Source: Conidiobolus incongruus B7586
Lineage: Eukaryota > Entomophthoromycota > Entomophthoromycetes > Entomophthorales > Conidiobolaceae
DNA: 36,350 nt
NCBI GenBank assembly: GCA_000697335.1
Contig: JNEM01010443.1
Span: 1-36,350 of the forward strand
Direction: 5' to 3'
Shown: in pieces, positions 1 to 11,287 of the stretch
How positions within the stretch are numbered: position 1 is the stretch's first letter
Layout: each line of letters opens with the position of its first letter
Notes under the pieces: generated by a model
The model's database searches: none
What the model was told of the DNA's origin: nothing
Seen by the model: the letters and a program-made list of their open reading frames with translations, nothing else
Translations under genes and position numbers: made by a program

Positions 1-1603
1 AATATTATAGGATAATTTAATTAATTTATAAATATACTTAATTCCTATATTATTTATTAAATAAAATATTTAAACTCAAAATTAATACAGAAAAAGAAAG
101 GTTATTTGGATATTCTGCCATTATATCTTAATAATAAGTAAACTTCAAGATATATAATCCTATATAATTAAAGAAAAGGAATGATAAATCAATTTACCTA
201 ATTATATTATAAATACTTATATAATAATAATAATTTTTATTCATAAATTATATTTTAAAACAAAATAAAAGATATTAAATTATAAAATATTGAAGACTTG
301 AGCTATAAATTTAGATCATATTATATATATAATATAATATGAATTTTTTCTTATATCTGTTAAATGGATTTACATATAATTGATAAAAAATACAGAATTC
401 TAAATACTCAAGGTAATTTAAAATCAATTTAATATAAATAATATTTAGGTCTATCAGAGAAAATTTTTAAAAATATTAATTATTTAAGTAAAATAATCAA
501 ATAAACTAAGCTCCTTTATGGTTTGAAAATATATTAAAGTAAATATAATAAAATAATAAGTATTATTATTTTAGCAATATATAATATATTATAATTATTT
601 AAATTAAAATATTCCTTTATTTTGGTTAGTTCATTTTAAAATATTATTTAATATATAATATATTATATCAATTATCATTAAATTGTAATTTTCAAAAGGT
701 GTCAAGCTTTTTATTTACTAGTAATTATTTAATAGAAAGTTTTTTGATTTCAATACAATAATTCATCCCTTTAATTTAAATTCAATACTTTTGAGATTTA
801 ACCTAGTGAATCCTTTACTAAAATATAAATTGGATTGTTGGATTATATTGATAATAGTTAAGAATTAGATAAACTTCAATTTTAACATTTTTTCATTTAG
901 TCACATTATAAGACCCTTTTGTAAGTTGTATTTTTCATTAATATCATATTTGGTTTGAATTTTTTTTGATCAATTTTAGTCAGAGCTGGATTACTCTTTA
1001 TCATCTCCTTATAATCCATATTCTATTGTAGAGATGCATTGAAATGTTAATATAAATTCACCACTATTTAATTCATAGCGATGATCATTTTTATAGAAGG
1101 ATATAGAATAAACCGAAATTAATTATATCGTATCGAAAATCTTTAATAATTCTAATTGAATTAATTAAAATGGATAGATATAAAACAATTCTGATAAAGC
1201 CAATTTCAAGAAATAATTTTAACCATTATATATAACAAAGTTGCTATATAAAATATATAATAACCTAGTCATTGGAAAATTCTTTCTCTTATACATATCA
1301 TAAAATTTTGTAAAGTGGTTTAATTAACAAAATGATTTTAAGAATTGCTACTTAGTATAAACTTTATAATTTTACAATTATTATTATTTTATATTTCCAA
1401 AATCAATTAACTATAAAATTATTTTTTAGCTTGAGATCGTTTTATAGGTATCATCATAATATTAGGAATTTGTTCATAAATAATATTTCAATTTATCAAT
1501 AAATATATTAAATTTAGTTGACAAAATTTTAAAATATGATAAAGTATAATATAATGGAATTTATTTTATGACTGAAATTTAGAGACAAGATTATGGAGTT
1601 TGG
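1..1603. other. AT-rich stretch without a recognisable gene
   Basis: No long open frame, no RNA gene and no repeat with clear ends was seen. It includes the 3' flank of the minus-strand P450 gene. Confidence 0.6.
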
Positions 1604-3272
1604 TTATTGAGCTCTCTTAGTAATTTTAACATTCAACTTTTCTTCCTTCGCTTTTAATACAAATACATCATATGGGGTCAATATAGTATCTTCAGGAATA
1701 GAGCATTCATAATTTCTGATAAAATTTGCTAATGTAATGTACATTTCCATCCATGCTAAATTCTTGCCAATGCAACCTCTTGGACCAAAGCTGAAAGCTG
1801 CCATCACCTGTTTCAATTTTTCGCTGTCTGGTCCCAACCATCTTCCAGGCAAAAATGCTTCTGCATTCGGCCAGTATTTTTCGCTATGGTGGAATGCGTA
1901 AGCTCCAGTTCCTATTTTAGTCTATAATAAATGTTATAAATATTAAGAATTTTATATATAAAATAATTAAAACTTACTCCTTCTGGAAGATAGTAACCAC
2001 AAATTGTAGCGCCCCCCTCTGGAACTATTCTAGCTAGAACACCACTACCAGGAGATTTTAATCTCAATGTTTCATATAATACTGCATTTAAGTATGGTAA
2101 ATCTTTGCATTGCTCGAATGTAATATGGGCATTCTTATCAGGGAAGTTTGAAACTAACTCATCAACCAACTTATTATAAGTTTCGGGATTCTTCAAAAGC
2201 AAGTAAGTTGCCCAAACGAGAGAGACGGCAGTGGTTTCTAATCCAGCAAATACAAGTAGGGATGCTTCTTCAATGATCTCTTCATCTGTGAATTGTTTAT
2301 TCGTTTCGGCATCTTGAGCATCAATCAAAGTTTGTAATATGTCATCCTTTCTCTTCCCAGCTCTTCTTTCCTTGACACATTCTGTTACAACTTCAGTGAT
2401 CTTTGGATGATGCTTAGCTTCTAAAAACTTTAGGAAAGGAATAGCAAATTTTAAACCCCAAGGATCAGCAACATACTTGGTTAATTCAAAAGCTGAAAAT
2501 TTGGGATCTTTTAAACTATTGTAACTTCTTCCGAGTACCATATCAGAGATCACATCTAAAATCGCCTTGTGGTATAAATCATACATGTCAACTTCTTCAG
2601 CTCCTTGGTCGATCGCTTCATTAATAGTTTCGAGAAGGGAATCGACACAGTAAGATGCAATTGAAGGCTCCAATTTCGTCAGGTTATTCCAATTAAAAGC
2701 AGGTCCAATCATTCTTTTCTAATTCCAAATTAATAAAGCAATCACAATAATATATCACTACTTACTCTAATTGAATGATATTTTCTATCACTAAATATAA
2801 AATATGATTAATTAAATAAGTAAATAGTAATTAAAATAATAATTTTACGTTGTGGAAAATAAATTTTGGACATTCTCGATAAAGAATTCATAACGAGGAT
2901 CTTTTGTAAACTTGTAATTAGCATAAATTTGTTTTGTGGCATCTGGATCAATCACTGAAATAACTCCCAATCCTGACATTTCAGATTAACACAGTTACAG
3001 ATAAATTATATTGGCAAAATTCTACCTGAATGAATGATAGGCCCATACTTTTCATGTAGTTCTTTATACATCCTTCCTTCGTCTCCGGTGAAACGATAAT
3101 GCATATATCTTAAAGTTTGCCACAATTCATTCGAAGGTCCTGGAATATCTTTCAAAGGACCTACGTGGCGTGGGTAGTGGAAGTTTTTGTAATACCACCA
3201 CCCTAACCAACCTGTCCACGCACTTAGTCCCAGGTAGGCTAAATTTGAAGGAGTCAAGATTTCTTCTATCAT
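1604..3272 (-). CDS. Cytochrome P450 monooxygenase, five exons
   Basis: Haem-thiolate monooxygenase that would oxidise a lipid or small hydrophobic substrate at the ER membrane with electrons from a P450 reductase. Joining exons 3272-3026, 2972-2849, 2790-2766, 2718-1978 and 1921-1604 gives 484 codons in one frame. All four introns (53, 58, 47, 56 bp) start GT and end AG, and the phases match. An N-terminal hydrophobic anchor lies at about residues 10-28, followed by a proline-rich hinge (IPGPS). The I-helix AGLETT is at 290-295, ExxR (ETLR) at 348-351, a PERF-like PGRW at 404-407 and the haem loop FSFGPRGCIG at 422-431, with Cys429 as iron ligand. Length and motif order are normal, so it should be functional. 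The CYP family and substrate cannot be told from sequence alone. A TATA-like box lies about 80 bp upstream. Confidence 0.93.
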
Positions 3273-3351
3273 GATTAACTATTTATTGAGTAAGAGCAGA
3301 TAAAATTTGATTAATGCGACTAACGATATTGTATTAGTGGACTATTTTGAA

Positions 3352-3360
3352 CCTTTTATA
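3352..3360 (-). promoter_or_regulatory. TATA box of the P450 gene
   Basis: TATAAAAGG on the minus strand with 79 bp before the P450 start codon. It sits in a slightly GC-richer stretch. Position is similar to the TATAAATAG boxes of the secreted-protein genes in this window. Confidence 0.5.
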
Positions 3361-5819
3361 TTCCCCTTATAACATAAAATCATTATATCCACTTTTGTTG
3401 AATTACAAGCTAAACAAGATTATTAGCATTATATTTCTATATGAAGTACTCAACTGAAATTAAGGTGGTTATTATAAGCTGGATTGAATCATATCAATCA
3501 CCCTCAATTTAATCTCAGATTGATTAGATATATAATTGAAAATAATTATAATAACTTTAAACAAAACTGAAATAATAAATTATTTTTTAATATATATCCT
3601 TTGAATTATTTAAAAATAATAAATTTCAAATAAAAATTATAATTTTTTAATATATTGATTTTCTTTAAATTTTATTGAGATTGTATAATTACTTATAAAA
3701 TTTGAACCTAGATCTAAATCTAGTCAATATTCATTTTCTAAAGTTATAAATATTTTTATTTTGCATTAAATAAAAAATATATTTTCTCATATAACTCAAA
3801 TATCAATTTTCAAATTAAGTGGATGATTTCTTGAAAACATCTGGTATAAACAATTAAAATCTTCCTAATTTATACATAGTATTTCAGAATTTAATTTATC
3901 AATTTCAATTAAATTTTTTAAATTATTTTTTAATTTTAAAATTTGAATTGTTTATTAAAATTTTTTTCATTTAATGGCGATATCGTATATAGTTTGGAAT
4001 ATGCAAATAAGATTTAATGGTAATTTATAATAAATATGATTAGTTAAATATATTGAATTGAAAAAAAGCATTAGATGCTAAAGACTTTGGAATTTGAAGT
4101 GTTTATCATAATATAATTGAAATTTAATATAAAAATTGCTATATTTCTAACATTGGTAATATAAATTGAGATATGAGTCTGAAAATATGATATATGTTGA
4201 TATCAAAAAATAGTATCCATTTCAAAGTTTGTAAATATTGCCATTACTATAGATTTGGGTGATGTTGAAATATATCTAATTGATCAAATAATATCCAAAT
4301 TTTTCCTAATGCATTTAATTTTATATACTCGACCAATCTGGCAGTTTTCATAGAAAGGAATATATATAACAATGATTCAATTATATTTTTCTAGTGGTTA
4401 AATTTGATTATTCTTCATTCATGAATAAATAATGCCTGATACTTCATTAAGTCTTTTACTGACAATGACTTTATCAACTCAAAATACCAATTTAAGGAAA
4501 TATTAATTATCATACCTGAGCTTTAATAAGTCAAGTCATCTACTTTCCTTTAATATCTTTTTTGATAGAAATACTAACCAGTTTATATATTAGTAATTTC
4601 AAATATATATTACCCGATTATATTTTCTTAATAACCTGTTTCAACTATATTTGAAGTTTGGTAAAATTTTGGATCAATTTAATAGTTTCCCAAACCTCAA
4701 AAATATTTGATCTTTTATTATTTGGCATTTTGATAATGATATATGTTATAATGAAAGATTGAATCAATTCATAAATTTTAACTGCACAATTGTAATTAAA
4801 TTTTATTTATGCTTGAACCCGCAAACTCACTGGATCATTTTTTTCTGATGCATTGAATTTATCAAATTCATCCAAAAATGCACCATTTTTGAGATGATTT
4901 CGGACGTTATAGTCGCTATTTATGAAGTAAATAATTTAAGAATTAATTTTTTAATTAAGAAGGATGTTTTATTCTTTTGTTAGCAAAATTTTCTATATCC
5001 AAATCAAAAACTCTCCGAAACAATATTCAATATTAAGTAAAAAAATGGTGAATATATTCTTTTCAAATAATAAAATACTAGATCAAATTATTTCAACTTT
5101 TAAAATATTAAATTTATAGTCAAAATATTTATTAAATATCAAGGAATTTTTAATGAATATTATATGAAAAAGAAATTTTTCAAGATTTAAATTATCAAAA
5201 TAACTAAATAGGTTTGTCTATTTATTCAAATCATATTGAATATTTTAATAAAACTAATTTTTTATCAGTATAGTAATAAGTTTTTGGGCTTCTTGAGCTT
5301 ACTCATATTATCTAGTCAATATTTATTAATTGGTATATTTAATTCCAGATTCAAAACAATTGTAATAGCAATATTTTTTTATTTTATCCATTTTTGGAAA
5401 TATATATTTGGTTATTTTAATTTGATATTAATTTTTAATTTTTTTCTAATTTGAAAATTTAGTTAAATTTGAATATTCATAATTTTAAGTCATATGTGGA
5501 TATAAATTTCAATCAAGCACAAATACTACATATATAATGAATTTTAAATTTAATTAATTTTGTTAAAATTTCAAAAAATAACCAAAGAATTATTAAAATC
5601 CATCGAATTCAAAAGTAATGGAATTGTAAAGTATGGAAAATAACTTTTATATTGAGTTACTTAAATAAATCATTAAATTTAGCTTGATAATCTTTATGAT
5701 TTAGTTGAATTTAATCAAAATTTAAAAAATGAGATCAAGTGGCAATCCCATAATTCAATTTTTCCGAAATCAAGTATAAAAAGAAAATTCAATTATAAAT
5801 TTTTATTATGTTTTTACTA
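3361..5819. other. AT-rich intergenic region
   Basis: About 2.4 kb with no supportable gene. A 72-codon open frame at 5236-5454 (+) has only Phe/Ile/Leu/Asn/Tyr-biased AT-driven content and is not called. The first 100 bases are P450 promoter. Confidence 0.6.
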
Positions 5820-6412
5820 AAGTTCAAGGTTGACAAGTTCACTTGAACTTTTTACTTATATTTTTTATATAATTATTAAGGTAATTATTTATTTTATTTA
5901 TTATCAATAGAAGGAATTTATAAGGATGATAAACCCTTAACTTTATTCTGACACCTCTTGTTTGAAAGCCCTTCACACCGGCTTAATGCACGTAACTACT
6001 CTCTGATTAAATTCTTTACAATATATTATTGTTTTAAATTTTATATCAATACTGAATTCTTATATTAATTCATTACTTTATTTGTAGGTATCGGATATAT
6101 TTGTAGAAATTGTATTTTTTTCATAACATGTTAATAAAGAATTTATTTCATAATATTAATTCGACCTGATTTTTTACAAACTATATTTTCTTTATTTTTA
6201 TATTTTTTAAATTTCACGCTATATATATTATATATCATCATTATTCCTTGATTCTATTTCAATCAGTTAAAGTATATTATCATTTCAGCTTATATTTGTT
6301 TTATTTTGTGTTGACCCATAAATTAAATTGTTAAATTGATTGAGATATTAAATTGTGATTACTAACTATTGCTAACTCATATCAATAAGATATAATATAA
6401 TAATCTATATTA
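5820..6412. other. Upstream region of the methyltransferase gene, with a short GC-richer island
   Basis: Two things stand out in this AT-rich stretch. One is an inverted repeat, AAGTTCAAG (5820-5828) against CTTGAACTT (5842-5850). The other is an island at about 5930-6005 holding words such as GCCCTTCACACCGGC and GCACGTAAC. No open frame crosses the island. It may be promoter sequence for the gene starting at 6413 or the relic of something else. Confidence 0.35.
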
Positions 6413-7381
6413 ATGACGAAATATAAATACGAACCTAGATATTATCCCCCGCCACCGACTACCAATAATATAACCAACAACAAACGCATGGGTTTATTGA
6501 TTCCAGTAGGTATTGCAGTTCTCGGCCTCGGAATCGGGTATTACTACACCAAAAAATGGCAAACCCAAAAAATACAGGTTAAGTCCGATATCAAGCCAGA
6601 ACCCGTCAAAAAACCCGAATTATCCATCTATCAGCAAGCTGTTCAGCCAAAATGGACCAATTTACTCAATGACGAAAATACCACAACTAATGACAATGAC
6701 CTCAGTTCCAAATTCGACCAAATCGCTTCTAAATACGACAGCGAAATAGGTATGGACGAAACCGTGATGGGATTGAATCTACTACGTCGCTATCTAATCA
6801 AAACCCACGCCCACGGGAAAGTCTTAGAATTCTCGTTGGGTACCGGCCGCAATATGAAGTATTATAATCCCTCAACTTTCAGTATATTAGGGGGAAGTCA
6901 AGAAATTGAGAGTTTTACAGGGATTGAAAAGAGTGCACAAATGTTAGATGCTGCCATTGCAACTCAGGGCACTAAGAATCTATTCCGACATTTCATTCTC
7001 AATAACAAACCCATTGAACTGTTGAGGATGGACGCCCATGATACTTCCGTGTTACCGAGTGGTCACTACGATACCATCGTGGATACTTTCGGCCTTTGCA
7101 GTTATTCAGATCCTATCAAAGTCTTGAGTGAGATGCAACGCGTATGCAAACCAGACGGCAAAATTCTCCTTCTACAGCATGGAAGAGGCACTTTCGGTTG
7201 GCTGAACGGCCACCTCGACAAGTATGCGGATCACCATGCTCACAAGTGGGGATGTTGGTGGAATCGGGATATTCTTCAAATTGTTAAAGATGCAGGTCTC
7301 GAGGTAGAATATGTCAGTAGATGGCACTTTGGAACTACTTATTATATTATTGCCAGACCTAAAAAATCTATTAAAGAATAG
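6413..7381 (+). CDS. OMS1-like mitochondrial class I methyltransferase
   Basis: Single-exon gene of 322 codons. The N-terminus is polar and proline-rich (PPPP at 12-15). One hydrophobic helix lies at about 27-45, and a charged linker runs to about 95. A class I SAM-dependent methyltransferase domain follows. Visible motifs are the glycine loop VLEFSLGTG at 137-145, an acidic motif II region with GIEKS at 170-174, MDAHD at 206-210, DTIVDTFGLCS at 220-230, and KPDGKILLLQHGRG at 246-259. The later HKWGCWWNRD (277-286) and the general layout resemble yeast Oms1, an inner-mitochondrial-membrane protein with a methyltransferase fold. That resemblance is from memory. The single membrane helix near the N-terminus fits a membrane-anchored enzyme. 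Substrate unknown. The coding region is clearly GC-richer than both flanks and looks intact. Confidence 0.85.
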   Translation: MTKYKYEPRYYPPPPTTNNITNNKRMGLLIPVGIAVLGLGIGYYYTKKWQTQKIQVKSDIKPEPVKKPELSIYQQAVQPKWTNLLNDENTTTNDNDLSSKFDQIASKYDSEIGMDETVMGLNLLRRYLIKTHAHGKVLEFSLGTGRNMKYYNPSTFSILGGSQEIESFTGIEKSAQMLDAAIATQGTKNLFRHFILNNKPIELLRMDAHDTSVLPSGHYDTIVDTFGLCSYSDPIKVLSEMQRVCKPDGKILLLQHGRGTFGWLNGHLDKYADHHAHKWGCWWNRDILQIVKDAGLEVEYVSRWHFGTTYYIIARPKKSIKE

Positions 7382-8149
7382 ATTTCACTTAAATTATTTA
7401 TTAAAAAGAAATATTTCCTAAAATTAAATCTTTATCTCACTATATTAATCATCTTTTAAAATATTATTTTATACTTATTTTAAATTGAACACATTATTTG
7501 AATATGATAACTTTAACCCTAAATTTTAACAACATTGCAATTAATAATTATTTAATACTATTGAAAATATTACCTTTTATAAGTAATTTTTTCAAATACT
7601 CAATCTAATTTAAAATTGAATATATGAAAAATAATGGTTGAATACTATACAAAAATATACAATATATTTCCTTTTATTCATATTTTTCATGTAATATAAT
7701 TTAAAAATAATTAACTAAAATTAAATTTTAATCTATTTAATTATTGATTTAAATTCATATGACTTAATTAAAAAAGTTTTTTTTTCAAATTTGATAAACT
7801 TTTAAAATGAATATAAATTTTTTAAAAACTTTATTAAATGGTAATAAATTTCTCAATATACTACAATCTAATAATAATAATAATAATAATCAAAGATTAA
7901 CTTATTAAACTCCTTAATTGACTTGTGGTAAATGCGAATTTTTATAAATATTTTTGAAATATATATATATATATATATATAATCAAAATAATTTAAAATA
8001 TAAAATTTAAAAATTTTTTTAATAATTTATTAAATTATTTTATCATTAATGATATCATATATCTTAATTTTAATCTTTTTATAATTATATTCTTAAAAAT
8101 TTAAATTAAAATTTTAATTTCTATAAATATTTGATAACGATCTGACTAC
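7382..8149. other. AT-rich intergenic region with microsatellites
   Basis: No gene is visible. It contains an AAT/ATA run at about 7869-7890 and a perfect AT run at about 7959-7982. Confidence 0.6.
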
Positions 8150-8486
8150 TTTTAACAAGTCTCGGGAAAGCCATGTCCAGATTCATCTAGATAAAAGAGA
8201 GAGATCTGTGGAATTCTGAGTAAGCGTTAGGGAGATAGATGTTTATTAATTTATATCAAATAGCAGGGAGGACCCAGATCGAGCTCGTCTTTTTGAGAAT
8301 TGCTCTAATTCCAGGTTTTATATAAAGTGAATTGGGTAAGGAGATTCATGAGATTTTCTGGCGACTTGCATTATCAGCCAATTAAAAAGATAGAGTCGAA
8401 GCAGCTTATATGCGAAAGGGCAATGATGTTAGAATTAGGTTGATGTAAGAATAATTAGGTAGAAGGGGGTCATTTGACGCGTGACA
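8150..8486 (+). mobile_element. LTR-retroelement fossil: coding tail plus one 262-bp LTR
   Basis: This is an old, broken fragment of an LTR-type element. The bases at about 8150-8224 match the coding tail of the copy at 30410-30601, and 8225-8486 is the LTR. The two LTRs (here and at 30602) have the same length of 262 bp. They share blocks around GGACCCAG, TTTTATATA, GCCAATTAAAA and TTGATGTRA. The LTR has its own TATA-like TATATAAAG (8319-8327) and a CCAAT box. No 5' LTR and no internal region remain. The LTR ends 62 bp before the SMP-30-like start codon and points the same way. Family (Ty1 or Ty3 type) is undetermined. Divergence between copies suggests it is old. Confidence 0.65.
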
Positions 8487-8497
8487 TTATTAATAAA

Positions 8498-8507
8498 TAT
8501 ATAAATA
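8498..8507 (+). promoter_or_regulatory. Possible TATA box of the SMP-30-like gene
   Basis: TATATAAATA lies just 3' of the LTR end with 41 bp before ATG 8549. The spacing is shorter than the 70-72 bp seen at the other secreted-protein genes. The LTR's own box at 8319-8327 is a rival. Confidence 0.3.
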
Positions 8508-8548
8508 CTTTGAAATTCTTAATTTTAAAAATATAATTTAATAAAAAA

Positions 8549-9556
8549 ATGAATCAATTCTCAACAATCCTCATAACTTTAGTCATCGGGTATAACAGCA
8601 ATCTTACCACCACTGTAATTCCAACATTTCAAGCTACACCCTATATCACCATCGAAACCTCCAAATTCAATCCAACTATGGAGGGCGCAAGTGTGAACCA
8701 TATGGGCGAAATTTTCGCTACGAGTTATGGCGACGACAAAAAGTTACATCGCATCGGCAAAGTGTATCCTCAAGTTGGCGAATTCTTTTCTGATGCTGAG
8801 CCAACATTTCTCAACGGTGTCAGATTTGTTAACAAGAAGACTGCTTTGACAGTGGATGTAGTTGGTCACAGAGTTCTCAAACTGAATTTGGATTTCAAAG
8901 GGAATGTTGTTTCGAAATCCGTTTTATGCCAAAATAACAATATGTTACAACCCAATGACATTGCAGTCACGAATGGAGGTGTGGCCTACTTAAGCGGTAT
9001 GAAATTCGTCGAAAACGGCGTAGGTCAAGAAGGCGATGTTTGGGTATGCAAACCCAACGGCGCAGCACAAAAACTCTTAACTCTAGGTAGAACTAATGGT
9101 ATTGAAGTGGCAGTCAGTGGTGACTATCTCTACGTTTCCGAAAGTATTGACAAGAACTCGACTCCCTATTCACAAAAGATTTGGAAGTATAAAATCAATG
9201 ACGATTTTACAATTTCTAACAAGCAATTGTTTGCCAACTTTGCACAACTCGATGGTACTGGTAATATCGATATTGACGGTATGAGGTTCGACATTGCCGG
9301 TAATTTATTTGTTACTCGAGCTGGTGGTAAGAAGGTGACTGTATTGGATCCCAACGGCAAAATCAAAGCATATATTAACCTCTCATTCTCGGCTCCTACC
9401 AATTTGGAATTTGGCGGTAAGGACGGTAAGATCCTGTTCATTGTTGGTAGATGTGGTATTGATACACCTTGGGGTACTGGTAAAGGCTGCGTCGATACTT
9501 TCCAAGTTGAGAATGCAGGAAGAGCTTACCATCATTTATCTAATAGCGATGTCTGA
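8549..9556 (+). CDS. Secreted SMP-30/gluconolactonase-like beta-propeller
   Basis: Intact single-exon gene of 335 codons. A hydrophobic N-terminus (about 1-22) looks like a signal peptide, so the product is probably secreted. The rest has the repeat pattern of six-bladed SMP-30/gluconolactonase/LRE-like propellers: NGVRF at 89-93, QPNDIAV at 134-140, RTNGIEV at 181-187, YLYVSES at 193-199, DIDGMRFD at 241-248, GNLFVTRAGG at 251-260 and PTNLEFGG at 283-290. Candidates for the family's divalent-metal ligands are Glu45, Asn136 or Asn183, and Asp243. These are assigned by motif, not structure. Known relatives hydrolyse lactones or other esters; the substrate here is unknown. The gene starts 62 bp after an LTR fossil in the same direction, which may supply its promoter. 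Confidence 0.85.
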   Translation: MNQFSTILITLVIGYNSNLTTTVIPTFQATPYITIETSKFNPTMEGASVNHMGEIFATSYGDDKKLHRIGKVYPQVGEFFSDAEPTFLNGVRFVNKKTALTVDVVGHRVLKLNLDFKGNVVSKSVLCQNNNMLQPNDIAVTNGGVAYLSGMKFVENGVGQEGDVWVCKPNGAAQKLLTLGRTNGIEVAVSGDYLYVSESIDKNSTPYSQKIWKYKINDDFTISNKQLFANFAQLDGTGNIDIDGMRFDIAGNLFVTRAGGKKVTVLDPNGKIKAYINLSFSAPTNLEFGGKDGKILFIVGRCGIDTPWGTGKGCVDTFQVENAGRAYHHLSNSDV

Positions 9557-10044
9557 TTGACTTTGAATAAATTATATATTTTTTAAAAGTTTCATATCAT
9601 TATAATAAAAATAAAATTGACTTTAAATTATCATAACTAATATATTTTTACTAAATATAAAGTGTAAAAGCTGCTATTTAATTATAATTATTTAATGAAT
9701 TGTAATTTATTAAATTTAATAATCCATACCAACCCAAAATCTTTAAATTATGATTGCCAATCTTCAACATTGTACGCTAATCCAAAAAATTTTAATTTAT
9801 GATCATTCCAAATTCTTAAATATACTCAATCCTTCACTCCAAATTCACAATCTCAAGAATTTTACCCCCCCCCCCCAATACATCGAACACTTTATTTCAT
9901 TATTTCCAAAAAATAAAATCAAACATGCAGTCTACTGCAAAACTTATAATATCAAATTCATATTTTCACATAGTTTTTTATCAAATGAAAGAGTCATTAA
10001 ATTGAATTTATTCTAAATATATAATCTTAGTTATTGAAAAGGAA
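9557..10044. other. 3' flank of the SMP-30-like gene, with a poly-C tract
   Basis: No convincing gene. An 88-codon open frame at 9750-10016 (+) has no domain signal and runs through a homopolymer of twelve C at 9865-9876, so it is not called. Two approximate copies of a unit like TTTAAATTATGATTGCCAA occur near 9740 and 9790. Confidence 0.5.
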
Positions 10045-11076
10045 ATTTTAATCCCTTGTCCCAAAAACTAGTGATATTCTAGAAAATTCACTTCATAAGC
10101 CATAATTTGGTGAGTTTGAAATTTTTAAACCATCTAACTTTCTTAAATAAACATTCTCCTCTATTTCTATTAAAAAAATAATATTAACAACATTTTTAGA
10201 TTGCAACTTTTTTTTAATTAACATGGATATAGATAATAATTTATTCTTAGTATTTTTGCATATAAAGTTTGTCATAATGATTTTGATATAACTTTAACAA
10301 TATTTCCAGACATCCCTTTATATAAATACATTAAAGGTGATACTTTTATCAATGCTACTGATGAAGAAATCATAAAATATGCTAGTGAGTATTATTTAAG
10401 TGATAATGGATTTTGTATAATAATAGATAAGAAATCTTTTGAAAATAATAAAATAAAGGTTATTTACCATTACTATAAAATTCATGATTTTCTTGTTGTT
10501 TATAGAATAAACTTATGTGATTTAGAAGAATTATTGACTGAAAAGATGATACAGATTTTGATATTGATGGTTTTATTTATATTTTGAAAACTAATGATTA
10601 TAATAAAGATAAATTAGAATATGATTTAAATACAAAAATAAAGAATATGTTTTAATAAAAAAATCTACCATAAACCAATAGTTTATTTAAAAAAAAGGAA
10701 AATTATAGCCTAGAAACCTAGCTTTAATCCAACAGATTCAATCTGTATTTATGGTTATTAATATTTATTAAATAAGATTAACTTATAAATATTACCCATT
10801 GAACAGAGTATAACTTGTCCCCCAGAAAATAAAGTTTTTGAGTTATTGTTATAATATTTAAGACAAATAAAGGTAAAACAAAGGTATTGATGGGGAATAA
10901 TCTTGTCTATCATTTAAGTAACTCTGATTATCATAATGATACATGGAGTTATATTAGAGGTATTTTATTTCATAAACTAGTTGAATTCATCATTTTTTGC
11001 TTATAAAAAGCATTTATATCCACAAAAACTCATAATTGAAACTAATATAAGATTATCACAAGCAAACTAATATATA
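10045..11076. repeat. Degraded repeat of unknown class, left part
   Basis: The block 10067-10173 matches 13393-13499 in the same orientation (107 bp each, roughly 80% by eye, with ACTAGTGATATTCTAGAAA identical at the start). On the minus strand both copies can be read as a basic peptide containing YLRKL and SRISLV. To the right, about 10276-10660 has a coding-like texture on the plus strand, with acidic, Tyr-rich open stretches. The element is broken and I do not recognise its family. A perfect small palindrome, ACAGATT-C-AATCTGT, lies at 10732-10746. Confidence 0.4.
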
Positions 11077-11287
11077 CACTAGCCTGCAAAAGTAAGTCAT
11101 AAAATTAAAAATATATATATTTCTATTAACATCTTAATCAATTCTAATTTAAATAAACTTATATTAAACTATATAATTAATATATATTTTTTATTTATAA
11201 TATAATATATATAGTTAAATTTAATTAATTATTAATTGATATATTAACACTAAAAGTATACTTAAGGTGAGTTATAAATTTGTAGGT
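11077..11287 (+). repeat. Left terminal inverted repeat of the Tc1-like element
   Basis: Outer motif at 11091-11106 (AGTAAGTCATAAAATT) and inner motif at 11265-11280 (AGGTGAGTTATAAATT) resemble each other, giving a direct repeat inside the inverted repeat. Confidence 0.75.

Noticed and set aside
5236-5454. 72-codon open frame (+) rich in hydrophobic residues
   Set aside because: Composition is what random AT-rich DNA gives (Phe, Ile, Leu, Tyr, Asn); no promoter or domain signal.
6513-6749. 78-codon open frame overlapping the methyltransferase gene
   Set aside because: Shadow of the real gene in another frame.
7959-7982. AT microsatellites as replication origin or centromere signal
   Set aside because: Simple AT runs are common throughout and nothing else marks these as special.
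9750-10016. 88-codon open frame (+)
   Set aside because: Crosses a C12 homopolymer and shows no family motif; likely chance.
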